Below, piece after piece: positions 26,045-33,405 of a stretch of DNA of 40,556 nucleotides. Origin of the DNA: Lysobacteraceae bacterium (GTDB lineage: Bacteria > Pseudomonadota > Gammaproteobacteria > Xanthomonadales > Rhodanobacteraceae); contig JAGWVM010000014.1 in the NCBI GenBank assembly GCA_018970895.1, positions 1 through 40,556 of the forward strand, read 5' to 3'. The notes under the pieces are model-generated. The model made no database searches and was not told the DNA's origin. It saw only the letters and a list, made by a program, of their open reading frames with translations. The translations under genes and the position numbers were made by a program. The first letter of the stretch is position 1; the number at the start of each line of letters is the position of its first letter.

Positions 26045-26356
26045 ATGCGAACCGTCCTGATCGCGGCGCTCAGCCTCGCCGCCGCCGCGCCGCTCCGGGC
26101 CGAAATGCCCCCGAAACCCGCCCGTCTCGGGCTGTGCGCCGCCTGCCACGGCGAGCACGGCATGGCGCAGATTCCGGGCGCACCGAACCTGGCCGGCCAG
26201 CGCCTCGACTACCTGCGCGAAGCGTTGAAGCAGTACCGCGACGGCCGCCGCAACGTGGCGCTGATGAAGGCCGCGATCGGGCCGATCAGTGACGCCGAAC
26301 TGGACGAGCTGGCCCGCTGGTACAGCGCGCAGACGCCGGTGGCTCCGCGTCCATGA
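26045..26356 (+). CDS. Small class I cytochrome c (c553-like)
   Basis: A 103-residue periplasmic monohaem cytochrome. It has a Sec signal peptide (MRTVLIAALSLAAAAPLRA) and one haem-binding motif CAACH followed by GEHGMAQIPGAPNLAGQRLDYL. The distal Met ligand is probably the one in ALMKAAIGPIS, just before the last helix DAELDELARWYS. Such proteins shuttle electrons between respiratory complexes and terminal reductases or oxidases; the partner is unknown. The stop overlaps the djlA start (ATGA), so the genes are translationally coupled, though a functional link is not obvious. Confidence 0.88.
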   Translation: MRTVLIAALSLAAAAPLRAEMPPKPARLGLCAACHGEHGMAQIPGAPNLAGQRLDYLREALKQYRDGRRNVALMKAAIGPISDAELDELARWYSAQTPVAPRP

Positions 26357-27156
26357 GCTACACGTACACGTTCTGGTTCGCCGTGGTCGGGCTGTTCCTG
26401 GGCCACGGCCTGCCCGGTGCCATCGTCGGTGCGCTGATCGGCTTCGTGCTGGACAACATGCGCTACAGCCAGCGCCGCAGCGCGGTGCCGGAAGTCGGCG
26501 GCTTCATCCGCCCGCTGTTCGAGCTGCTCGGCGCGGTGGCCAAGAGCGACGGCCGCGTGTCCGAGGCCGAGATCGCCATCGCCGAACGCCTGATGACCCG
26601 CATGGGCCTCGAACCCGGCCAGCGCCAGGAGGCGATCGCCAGCTTCAACCGCGGCAAGGCGCCGGAGTTCGACGTCACCCGATCGATCCACGAGCTGCGG
26701 GACTGGGTCGGTCTGCGCCGCGACCATGCCTTTCCCGTGCTCGATGTGGTGATCGAGACCGTGCTGGCCGAGGGCAATCCGACGCCGGAAAAGATGGCAA
26801 TCCTTCGCCAGCTCGCCTTCGCCATGCGGATCAGCGACATGGAGCTGATGGCGCTGATGGCGATGAAGGGCTACGCCTGGAACGCCACCGGCAGCGGACC
26901 GCGCGGTGGCCACGGCGGGGGGGGCTACGTGCCGCCCCAGCGCAGCCAGCGCGGCCCCGATCCGTACGCCGTGCTCGGCGTGCCGCGCGACTCGGACGAG
27001 CGCACCATCAAGCGCGCCTACCGCAAGCTGATTTCCGAACATCATCCCGACCGTCTCGGCGACCTGCCCGAAGACATGCGCAAGCGCGCCGAGGCCCGGG
27101 CCAGCGAGATCAATGCCGCCTACGAGCGGATCAAGGCCGAGAAAGGCCTCAAATAA
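26353..27156 (+). CDS. djlA: DjlA-type membrane-anchored DnaJ co-chaperone
   Basis: A 267-residue protein with an N-terminal membrane helix ([27 protein letters not shown]), a central TerB-like helical domain (about 45-155, [24 protein letters not shown]), a Gly-rich linker and a C-terminal J-domain (about 200-267) with the essential HPD motif in SEHHPDRLG. DjlA anchors to the inner membrane and stimulates DnaK; in E. coli it also feeds envelope-stress signalling. Length and domain order match the family. It overlaps the cytochrome c gene by 4 bp. A REP-like palindrome follows its stop. Confidence 0.93.
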   Translation: MSYTYTFWFAVVGLFLGHGLPGAIVGALIGFVLDNMRYSQRRSAVPEVGGFIRPLFELLGAVAKSDGRVSEAEIAIAERLMTRMGLEPGQRQEAIASFNRGKAPEFDVTRSIHELRDWVGLRRDHAFPVLDVVIETVLAEGNPTPEKMAILRQLAFAMRISDMELMALMAMKGYAWNATGSGPRGGHGGGGYVPPQRSQRGPDPYAVLGVPRDSDERTIKRAYRKLISEHHPDRLGDLPEDMRKRAEARASEINAAYERIKAEKGLK

Positions 27157-27176
27157 GCGCTTCCCACACCCGTTCA

Positions 27177-27260
27177 CCCTGAGCGCAGGCCGACAGGCCG
27201 GAGTCGAAGGGCATCAGCCGCCACCATCGGCCCTTCGACTTCGCTGCGCTACGCTCAGGG
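27177..27260. repeat. REP-like palindromic repeat
   Basis: Two nested inverted blocks: CCCTGAGCG (27177-27185) pairs with CGCTCAGGG (27252-27260), and GTCGAAGGGC (27203-27212) pairs with GCCCTTCGAC (27230-27239). Sequences of this type (CCCTGAGC...GTCGAAGGGC) are dispersed in many copies in genomes of this group as REP/extragenic palindromic elements. It lies between djlA and rpe, where it may act as an mRNA stabiliser or terminator. Confidence 0.8.
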
Positions 27261-27295
27261 CGCACGGTTGTAATCCACACCACGCAGGCCACGCA

Positions 27296-27964
27296 ATGAG
27301 CAAGCAGTCCCCGATCATCGCCCCGTCCATCCTTTCGGCCGATTTCGCCCGGCTCGGCGAGGACACCGCCAAGGTACTTGCCGCCGGCGGCGACTGGGTG
27401 CACTTCGACGTGATGGACAACCACTACGTGCCCAACCTGACGATGGGGCCGATGGTGCTCAAGGCGCTGCGCGATTACGGCATCACCGCGCACATCGACG
27501 TGCACCTGATGGTCAAGCCGGTCGACCGCATCGTGCCGGACTTCGCCAAGGCCGGTGCCAACTCCATCAGCTTCCATCCGGAAGCCAGCGAGCACGTCGA
27601 TCGCACCATCGGCCTGATCAAGGAGGCCGGCTGCCAGGCCGGGCTGGTGTTCAACCCCGCCACGCCGCTGAACTGGCTCGACCACGTGCTGGACAAGCTC
27701 GACTTCGTCCTGCTGATGTCGGTGAACCCGGGTTTCGGCGGGCAGAAGTTCATCCCCTCCGCGCTGGACAAGCTGCGCGAGGTGCGCCGCCGCATCGACA
27801 ACAGCGGACGCGCGATCCGGCTGGAAGTGGACGGCGGCGTCACTGCGGACAACATCGGCGCCATCGCGGCGGCCGGTGCCGACACGTTCGTCGCCGGTTC
27901 GGCGATCTTCAATGCGCCGGACTACGCTGCGGCGATCCGCGCGATGCGCGCCGCGATCGGCTGA
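27296..27964 (+). CDS. rpe: Ribulose-phosphate 3-epimerase
   Basis: A 222-residue TIM-barrel enzyme that interconverts ribulose-5-phosphate and xylulose-5-phosphate in the pentose phosphate pathway. Signatures: [35 protein letters not shown] (metal and catalytic residues), [19 protein letters not shown] (phosphate loop) and [12 protein letters not shown] with the second catalytic Asp. Length matches the family. The ATG lies 35 bp after the REP-like element, with no strong Shine-Dalgarno sequence. A hairpin with a reverse-strand T-rich side follows the stop. Confidence 0.96.
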   Translation: MSKQSPIIAPSILSADFARLGEDTAKVLAAGGDWVHFDVMDNHYVPNLTMGPMVLKALRDYGITAHIDVHLMVKPVDRIVPDFAKAGANSISFHPEASEHVDRTIGLIKEAGCQAGLVFNPATPLNWLDHVLDKLDFVLLMSVNPGFGGQKFIPSALDKLREVRRRIDNSGRAIRLEVDGGVTADNIGAIAAAGADTFVAGSAIFNAPDYAAAIRAMRAAIG

Positions 27965-27995
27965 AAAAGAGAACCCGGTGCCGCGGGGCACCGGG
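27964..27995 (-). terminator. Hairpin after rpe with T-rich side on the reverse strand
   Basis: CCCGGTGCC-GCGG-GGCACCGGG (27974-27995) is a perfect 9-bp stem. On the reverse strand it is followed by TTCTCTTTTT, so it reads best as a terminator for leftward transcription, a second stop after the small-gene operon. Confidence 0.45.
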
Positions 27996-28159
27996 CAAAG
28001 CGTCGCGGGACGCATTCAGGGAGATCACCAGGATGACGCCGCGCGACCGCCGGCACCGGTGGCGCGACGGCTGCGTTCCACGGCCAAGGCGCGACGCCAT
28101 CCGGAGCTTTGGAGTGATCCGGGCGGGATTGGTTCCCGCCCATTCATTTTTCCGGCCCG

Positions 28160-28187
28160 AAAAAAAGCTCCCCTTCGCGAGGGGAGC
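28160..28187 (-). terminator. Rho-independent terminator for leftward small-gene operon
   Basis: GCTCCCCT-TCGCG-AGGGGAGC (28167-28187) forms an 8-bp perfect stem. On the reverse strand it is followed directly by seven Ts (28160-28166). It lies 25 bp after the stop of the 40-codon gene, and nothing on the + strand ends here, so its orientation supports a leftward transcript. Confidence 0.8.
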
Positions 28188-28212
28188 AAGAGGAACGTCC
28201 ATGAAGGGCGGT

Positions 28213-28335
28213 TCAGAGCGGGTGCCAGTCCGGATCGGGGTCCTGGCCGTGGTCTCCCTCCGCGCATCCCTGCGCGGCCGGGAGTGGCTGGCCGTCCGTG
28301 GCGAAGTCGTCGAGTGGGTGGAAACGGGCGTCCAT
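28213..28335 (-). CDS. Small acidic protein, 40 aa, function unknown
   Basis: A 40-codon gene whose product starts MDARFHPLDDFATDG and ends QDPDPDWHPL: acidic, His/Pro-rich, no membrane segment. It has a good ribosome binding site (GAGGA, 7 nt before the ATG) that overlaps the stop codon of the preceding 39-codon gene, giving tight coupling. An intrinsic terminator on the same strand follows 25 bp after the stop. The RBS, spacing and terminator make it more credible than chance, but there is no family to compare with. Confidence 0.6.
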   Translation of the reverse strand: MDARFHPLDDFATDGQPLPAAQGCAEGDHGQDPDPDWHPL

Positions 28336-28345
28336 GGCGGGTTCC

Positions 28346-28465
28346 TCAGTGGATGGCCATCAACAGCCCGAGCAGGAGGCCGCCGATGGCGAGGACGATG
28401 CGCAGCGGCTCGAAGCCGTGCAGTTCGGCGTTGCGGTCGATGTTTTCTCGGGGCGTGTCGGCCAT
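28346..28465 (-). CDS. Small single-TM membrane protein, 39 aa
   Basis: A 39-residue product beginning MADTPRENIDRNAELHGFEP, with a polar N-terminus (about 20 residues) and one hydrophobic helix at about residues 21-38 (IVLAIGGLLLGLLMAI). This is a typical single-pass small protein. The start ATG has GGAG upstream. It is followed 10 bp later by the 40-codon acidic protein gene and then a terminator, all on the reverse strand. The frame is open further upstream to about 28606, but that part is Pro/Arg-rich and unlike coding sequence. It is divergent from the response regulator gene. Confidence 0.6.
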   Translation of the reverse strand: MADTPRENIDRNAELHGFEPLRIVLAIGGLLLGLLMAIH

Positions 28466-28651
28466 CTGGGGGCTCCGCGGTGGGTCGAGGCCTATCTGGC
28501 GCCCCGCGACCGGCGGGCGAGCGGCAGTCACGGGACATTGCCGCGACGACTTCGGGCAATTTGCGGGCGGGCGGGAGCGGCGGCTTGCGCGGGCCGGATG
28601 CGCCATGCACGCTGCGCCCCATCACGAACCGGACTTCACGAGGAATCCGCC

Positions 28652-29341
28652 ATGGGACGCAGCGTCGCGATCGTCGAGGACGAACCGCTCATCCGCGCCA
28701 ACTACGTCGAGGCACTGAACCGCTTCGGCTACGACACCCGCGGCTACGGCTCGCGGCAGGAGGCCTCGGCGGCCTTTGCCATGCGCCTGCCGGAGTTGGT
28801 CATCATCGATATCGGCCTGGGTGACGAGCCCGAAGGCGGTTTCGATCTGTGCCGCGAGCTGCGCGCGAAGTCGCCGACGCTGCCGATCATCTTCCTCACC
28901 GCGCGCGATTCGGACTTCGACGTGATCTCCGGCCTGCGCCTGGGCGCCGACGACTACCTCAGCAAGGACACCAGCCTGCACCAGCTCGCCGCGCGCATCG
29001 CCGCGCTGTTCCGCCGGATCGCCTCGATGCAGGCGCCGGCGGCCAGCGAGACGGTGATCGAGCACGGGCCGCTGAAGCTCGAATCCGAGCGCATGCGGAT
29101 CACCTGGAACGGCGAGGAGATCCCGCTCACCGTCACCGAGTTCTGGATGGTGCATACGCTGGTGCGCTTCCCCGGCCACGTGAAGAACCGCGACCAGCTG
29201 ATGCGCGAGGCCGAGCTGGTGGTCGACGACGCCACCATCACCTCGCATATCAAGCGCATCCGCAAGAAGTTCGTTGCGCTGGCGCCCGAGTTCGACGCGA
29301 TCGAGACCGTCCACGGCGTGGGCTACCGGTGGAAGCCGTGA
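28652..29341 (+). CDS. pdsR: OmpR-family response regulator, PdsR-like
   Basis: A 229-residue regulator. Receiver domain (1-120): acidic pocket Glu9/Asp10, phospho-acceptor Asp53 in ELVIIDIGLGD, Thr83 and Lys105. The C-terminal winged helix (about 135-229) ends in the family phrase IETVHGVGYRWKP. Details of the receiver (GDEPEGGFDLCRELRAKSP, GADDYLSKDTSLHQL) resemble what I remember of the proteobacterial dedicated sortase system response regulator (TIGR03787). It has a clear ribosome binding site (GAGGAA). Its stop overlaps the GTG of the next gene, and a sensor kinase follows. The PdsR name rests on resemblance, not a search. Confidence 0.75.
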   Translation: MGRSVAIVEDEPLIRANYVEALNRFGYDTRGYGSRQEASAAFAMRLPELVIIDIGLGDEPEGGFDLCRELRAKSPTLPIIFLTARDSDFDVISGLRLGADDYLSKDTSLHQLAARIAALFRRIASMQAPAASETVIEHGPLKLESERMRITWNGEEIPLTVTEFWMVHTLVRFPGHVKNRDQLMREAELVVDDATITSHIKRIRKKFVALAPEFDAIETVHGVGYRWKP

Positions 29342-29964
29342 GGCGTTGGTTGCTGCTGATGTTCCTGGTATCGGTCTTACCGGCCTGTTTCGCGGCCGGC
29401 CGGGCCGAATCCGGGCAGGCCGATCCCGGGGTCATGGTCTACGGCAAGGCAGACGGCAACGTACCCGGGTGGGCCGTGCTGGCCGACAAGCTGCCGGGAT
29501 GGACGGCCGATTGCTGCATGTACGCCCGCGCGATCGGTGTGAATCTGGTCATGTATCAAGGCGAGTGGACGGGCAAACCCGAGCGCGTGATAGTGCTCAA
29601 CGTGTGGCCGGCCAGGCTGCATGGTCTCGACGACGAAGTCGCCGCCGATCGCAAGCACTATCTCCGGCGCGATCCGGGTGCCAGATCCGCGGAGTTCCCC
29701 ATCCCGCACTCTAAGATGGCGTGCGACGCCATCGTGTACGAAGGCACGGATCGCTTCGATGACGCGGTGGTGTTCTGTGATCCCGGAAAGGCAACCGGCA
29801 TCCGCCTCAGCTGGTCGATGACACTGGCCGCCGGCGACGCGGAGCGCAAGGCGCTTCTGGAAGACTTCATGAAAGTCGCTGCCAATGCGTCCTACCTGCG
29901 CTATCAGGACGATCGTCCGCCGCACGACGTATCGCGAGGCAGCAGTAAACACGCCGCACCATGA
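29338..29964 (+). CDS. Exported protein wedged between response regulator and kinase
   Basis: About 208 residues from GTG 29338, which overlaps the regulator stop as GTGA; GTG 29329 is also possible. The N-terminal hydrophobic stretch WLLLMFLVSVLPACFAA is a signal peptide, possibly a lipoprotein (LPAC). The mature part has four further cysteines (TADCCMYA, KMACDAIV, VFCDPG), expected to form disulfides in the periplasm. I do not recognise the family. Its stop overlaps the kinase ATG (ATGA). Codons such as TAT CAA, AAA, ATA and AAT occur more freely here than in neighbours, suggesting later acquisition or relaxed constraint. Position suggests an accessory sensor for the kinase. Confidence 0.7.
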   Translation: MRRWLLLMFLVSVLPACFAAGRAESGQADPGVMVYGKADGNVPGWAVLADKLPGWTADCCMYARAIGVNLVMYQGEWTGKPERVIVLNVWPARLHGLDDEVAADRKHYLRRDPGARSAEFPIPHSKMACDAIVYEGTDRFDDAVVFCDPGKATGIRLSWSMTLAAGDAERKALLEDFMKVAANASYLRYQDDRPPHDVSRGSSKHAAP

Positions 29965-31979
29965 CCCTGCGCCGCAAGCTGCTGCTGGTCGCCCTGTGCA
30001 CGCTGGCCTTGCCGGTGGCCGGCTGGCTGTACGTGCGGCAGATGGAGAACCTGCTGCGCGACGGCCAGGCACAGGCGCTCATCGCCTCCGCCCGCGCCGT
30101 GGCACGCAGCCTGGCGGTCACCGGCGAGGGGCTGCCCGAGGGCGACCGGGCCTGGTATGTGCAGCCGGCGCAGACGCCGATCACCGTCGACGGCTACGGC
30201 GACGACTGGGCACCGCTGACGCCGTGGAGCCAGCCGGTGGGATCGCGCGGCAAGCTGCTGCTGGCACGCGACGCGAACGGGCTTTACCTGTGGCTGGACG
30301 TGCGCGACAGCCGGCGCACGCGGGCCGACGTCGACGACCCGCTGGTGCTGCACGCCGATCACGTGGTGCTTGCCCTGTCGCGGGGCGATGCGCACCGTCG
30401 CTACCTGCTCGCCAGCTCCGGCCCCGGGCCGTTGACGGCGAAGGCACTCGACCCGTCGGTGGCCGGCCTGCCGGATTCGTTCGCCGCGCAGTGGCAGGAG
30501 GACGGCAGCGGCTACCGCATCGAGTTGCGCCTGCCGGCGACAACAGGCCTCACCGCGCTGGGGGTGGGCGTGTTCGATCCCGCCGACGGCGGCGATCCGC
30601 TGGCGGTGGAGCAGCGTCCGCTGCTGGCCTATTCGGATGCGTTGTCCGCCGAACTCGCGCGGCTGGCGCCGGACCATAGCTACGCCCGCGTGTTGTCACC
30701 GCAGGGCTGGTTGATGGCACGCAGCGGCCAGTTGCAGGCGGACGGTGGCCCGCAGCCCGGCTGGTTCGCGGCGCTGATCTACCGCTCGCTGCTGGCCGAC
30801 CGGGTGCAGTCGGCCGAGCCCTGGATGCAGGACACGCCGCGGCTGCGCTCGCCCGAGGTGGAACAGGCCCTGCGCGGCCAGCCCGCAGCCGTCTGGCGCG
30901 AGGGCGAGACACGCGCCTCGGTGGTGCTGGACGCGGCCGTGCCGATCGAGCGCGGTGGCACCGTGCACGGTGTGCTGCTGCTGGAGCAGACCAGCCGGGC
31001 GGTGCCGCTGCTGGCCAATCGCGCCCTGCTCGGCCTGCTGCTGACCAGTTTCGCGGTGCTGCTGGTGGCCGGCGGCATCCTGCTGGCGTTCGCCACGCGC
31101 CTCAGCCTGCGGCTGGGCAAGCTGCGCGATGCCGCCGAACGCGCGCAGGCAGCCGACGGCCAGCTCGACGGCCTGTTCCGGCGCGGCCGTTTCCCGATGT
31201 CCGATGCGCCGGACGAGGTCGGCGACCTGGCACGCAGCTTCGAGAAGCTGTTCGAGGCGGTGGGCGGCTACACCGACTACCTGCGCACGCTGGCGTCCAA
31301 GCTGTCGCACGAGCTGAACACCCCGATCGCGATCGTCAAATCCTCGCTGGACAACCTCGAGCACGCGCTGGAGGCCGAGGGCGGCGTGCCGCCGGAGGCG
31401 GCGTCCTATCTGGCACGTGCCCGCGACGGTACCGCCCGGCTCGGCATGCTGGTGCGGGCGATGAGCGAGGCCAGCCGGATGGAGCGCGCGATCGCCGCGG
31501 CCGAGCCGGAGGACGTGGACCTGCGCGAGGTGGTGCGTGGCTGCGCCGAGTCGTACCGGACACTCGCCGGCACGCGCCGCTTCGAATGCGTGCTGCCGCC
31601 GGTGCCACTGCCGTTCCACGGCGCGCCCGAGCTGGTCGCCCAGGCGCTGGACAAGCTGTTCGACAACGCGCTCTCGTTCACCCCCGCGGACGGCTGGCTG
31701 CGGCTGGAACTGCGTCCGCTCGAGCCGGGCGCGGAGATCACCCTCGCCAACCAGGGGCCGGCACTGCCCGAGGCGATGCAGGGACGCCTGTTCGATTCGC
31801 TGGTCAGCCTGCGCGACAAGGCGACGCCGGGCGATGCGCCGCACCTGGGCCTGGGCCTCTACGTGGTGCGGCTGGTGGCCGAACGCCACGGTGGCCAGGC
31901 ACTGGCACGCAACCTCGAGGACGGACAGGGCGTGGCGTTCACCCTGCAATTGCATTCGATGCCGCGCGCGCGGCTATAG
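29961..31979 (+). CDS. pdsS: Sensor histidine kinase with CBM9-like sensor domain, PdsS-like
   Basis: A 672-residue inner-membrane kinase. TM1 is at about 6-24. The large periplasmic region (about 30-353) begins with a segment (ITVDGYGDDWAPL ... LLLARDANGLYLWLDVRDS, then DHVVLAL) that resembles CBM9-like sugar-binding modules. TM2 is at about 354-378, followed by HAMP, then the phospho-acceptor His450 in ASKLSHELNTPIAIVKSSL. In the ATPase domain the N-box Asn569 (DKLFDNALSF) and GLGLY are intact, but the G1 box is degenerate (NQGPALPEAM where DxGxG is expected). Architecture and the LFDSLVSLRDK phrase fit the dedicated-sortase kinase family (TIGR03785). No sortase or LPXTG substrate gene is in the window. 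Confidence 0.8.
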   Translation: MTLRRKLLLVALCTLALPVAGWLYVRQMENLLRDGQAQALIASARAVARSLAVTGEGLPEGDRAWYVQPAQTPITVDGYGDDWAPLTPWSQPVGSRGKLLLARDANGLYLWLDVRDSRRTRADVDDPLVLHADHVVLALSRGDAHRRYLLASSGPGPLTAKALDPSVAGLPDSFAAQWQEDGSGYRIELRLPATTGLTALGVGVFDPADGGDPLAVEQRPLLAYSDALSAELARLAPDHSYARVLSPQGWLMARSGQLQADGGPQPGWFAALIYRSLLADRVQSAEPWMQDTPRLRSPEVEQALRGQPAAVWREGETRASVVLDAAVPIERGGTVHGVLLLEQTSRAVPLLANRALLGLLLTSFAVLLVAGGILLAFATRLSLRLGKLRDAAERAQAADGQLDGLFRRGRFPMSDAPDEVGDLARSFEKLFEAVGGYTDYLRTLASKLSHELNTPIAIVKSSLDNLEHALEAEGGVPPEAASYLARARDGTARLGMLVRAMSEASRMERAIAAAEPEDVDLREVVRGCAESYRTLAGTRRFECVLPPVPLPFHGAPELVAQALDKLFDNALSFTPADGWLRLELRPLEPGAEITLANQGPALPEAMQGRLFDSLVSLRDKATPGDAPHLGLGLYVVRLVAERHGGQALARNLEDGQGVAFTLQLHSMPRARL

Positions 31980-33239
31980 CGCGGGCTTGTCCAGGTGGAA
32001 GCGCACCGGCACCCGGGTGCTCGCCGTGGTGGCGCGCCCGTCCGGCCCCAGTGCCCGAAAGCGCCACTGCCGTGCCGCGTCCAGCGCCGCCGCGTCCAGC
32101 TCGGCGAAACCGCTGGACCGGGCCACCTGGATGTCCAGCGGGCTGCCGTCCGGGCCGATCGTGAAGGCCAGCAGCACGGTGCCCTCGTGCCGCTCGCGCA
32201 CGGCTTCAGGCGGATAGGTCGGTGCCGTGCGGCTCAGAATCTCCACCCGTGGGGCACCCGCTGCACCTCCGTAGGTCAGGGCCCAGCCGCTGTCGCTGCG
32301 CTGCAGGCCCACCTGGTAGCGCTCGGCCGGACTGCATCCGTTGCCCGGGCTCTCGCAGCGCTGCACGGTGTATTCGAGCTGGTCCTGCGCATCGAGCTTG
32401 AAGTCGAGGGTGACGTGGCGCGGGTCGATCGGCGGATCCAGCGGCGTGCCGACGAACACCCCGTCGCGAAACACGTACAGCTGCACCGCGTCGGGCCGGC
32501 ATTGGTCGTCGCGGCCCACGACGGCTTCGGCCACGTAGGTGGCGCCGAGCCGCTGGGCGCGTCCGGTGAGCTCCCGCTTGCCGCCGACCAGCAGGAAACG
32601 GTCCTCGTCGTTCGCGGCCGGCTCCCCGGTGGCCGCCGGGCAGTGCGGGGTGGAGACCGGGCTGGCCATCGGCTGCAGCGGTCGCGGCACATAGCGCACG
32701 ACCGGTGCCGGCGGCCGGGCAGGCGGGCGCACCAGCAGCCAGCCGCCCAGCACTATCGCGATGCCTGCGGCGATGCCCAGTCCGCGTGCGTGTCGACGCA
32801 CGAAGCCCGGCTGCGTGGTGGCCTGCCCAGGCAGCGGCGGAGGCTCGGCTGAGCCACGAAGCGGGGGTGGCGCGATCGGCGAAGGCAGGTCCTGCCACTG
32901 CTCGTCGCCGTCATCGCACCAACGGTCGCCCGGACGCCCGAAGCGATCGCGTGCGGAGGACGGAAGCGGGCCGAGCACGTGATCCCCGCGCAGCAGCCAG
33001 ATCAGGCGCTCCTCGATCGGCAGGGTCAGTGCTCCGGCGCCCAGTTCGCCGAGCTGGCCGCACTGCCGCGCGGCGGTGTCGGGGTCCAGCCCCTGGCGGA
33101 TGATCAGCGGCGCACGCTGCCAGACCTTCTGGTCGAACGCCTCCGGCGTCATGCCGAACGCGGCCGCCAGCCGGTTCCGGGCCGCGCCGGGATCCGTGTC
33201 GGTGAACTCGCCGGTGAGGATCAGGCAGTACGTGTCCAT
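31974..33239 (-). CDS. Membrane protein with N-terminal L7/L12-like and C-terminal TonB domains
   Basis: A 421-residue protein with an unusual layout. Residues 1-72 (MDTYCLILTGEFTDTD ... LGELGAGALTLP) look like a small ribosomal-L7/L12-like alpha/beta domain with the pattern of residues seen at the N-terminus of various cytoplasmic-facing proteins. A Pro-rich linker, one TM helix (about 153-170), a periplasmic domain with two cysteine-containing loops, and a C-terminal TonB-type domain (about 335-421: PTYPPEAVRERHEGTVLLAFTIGPDG ... LDAARQWRF) follow. The TonB-C fold normally contacts outer-membrane receptors. The stop overlaps that of the kinase gene (convergent). Domain identity at the N-terminus is inferred. 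Confidence 0.7.
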   Translation of the reverse strand: MDTYCLILTGEFTDTDPGAARNRLAAAFGMTPEAFDQKVWQRAPLIIRQGLDPDTAARQCGQLGELGAGALTLPIEERLIWLLRGDHVLGPLPSSARDRFGRPGDRWCDDGDEQWQDLPSPIAPPPLRGSAEPPPLPGQATTQPGFVRRHARGLGIAAGIAIVLGGWLLVRPPARPPAPVVRYVPRPLQPMASPVSTPHCPAATGEPAANDEDRFLLVGGKRELTGRAQRLGATYVAEAVVGRDDQCRPDAVQLYVFRDGVFVGTPLDPPIDPRHVTLDFKLDAQDQLEYTVQRCESPGNGCSPAERYQVGLQRSDSGWALTYGGAAGAPRVEILSRTAPTYPPEAVRERHEGTVLLAFTIGPDGSPLDIQVARSSGFAELDAAALDAARQWRFRALGPDGRATTASTRVPVRFHLDKPAL

Positions 33240-33405
33240 GCGCCACGCTTTCCTCCGAGGAATGCCTGCAAGCTTACCCAAGCCGCGGCGGAAAACACCG
33301 GTCACGGCCGGCCTCACATCGCGGCGCCCGGTCCGGCGCACGCTGACCGGAAGCCGGGTGGGCTGGTATCGTGCGCCGGTTGTCTCCTGCCTGGATCGAC
33401 CTTCC

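Noticed and set aside
33240..33405. A possible trp attenuator ahead of trpE
   Set aside because: I found no short frame with consecutive Trp codons and no terminator/antiterminator pair followed by a T run.
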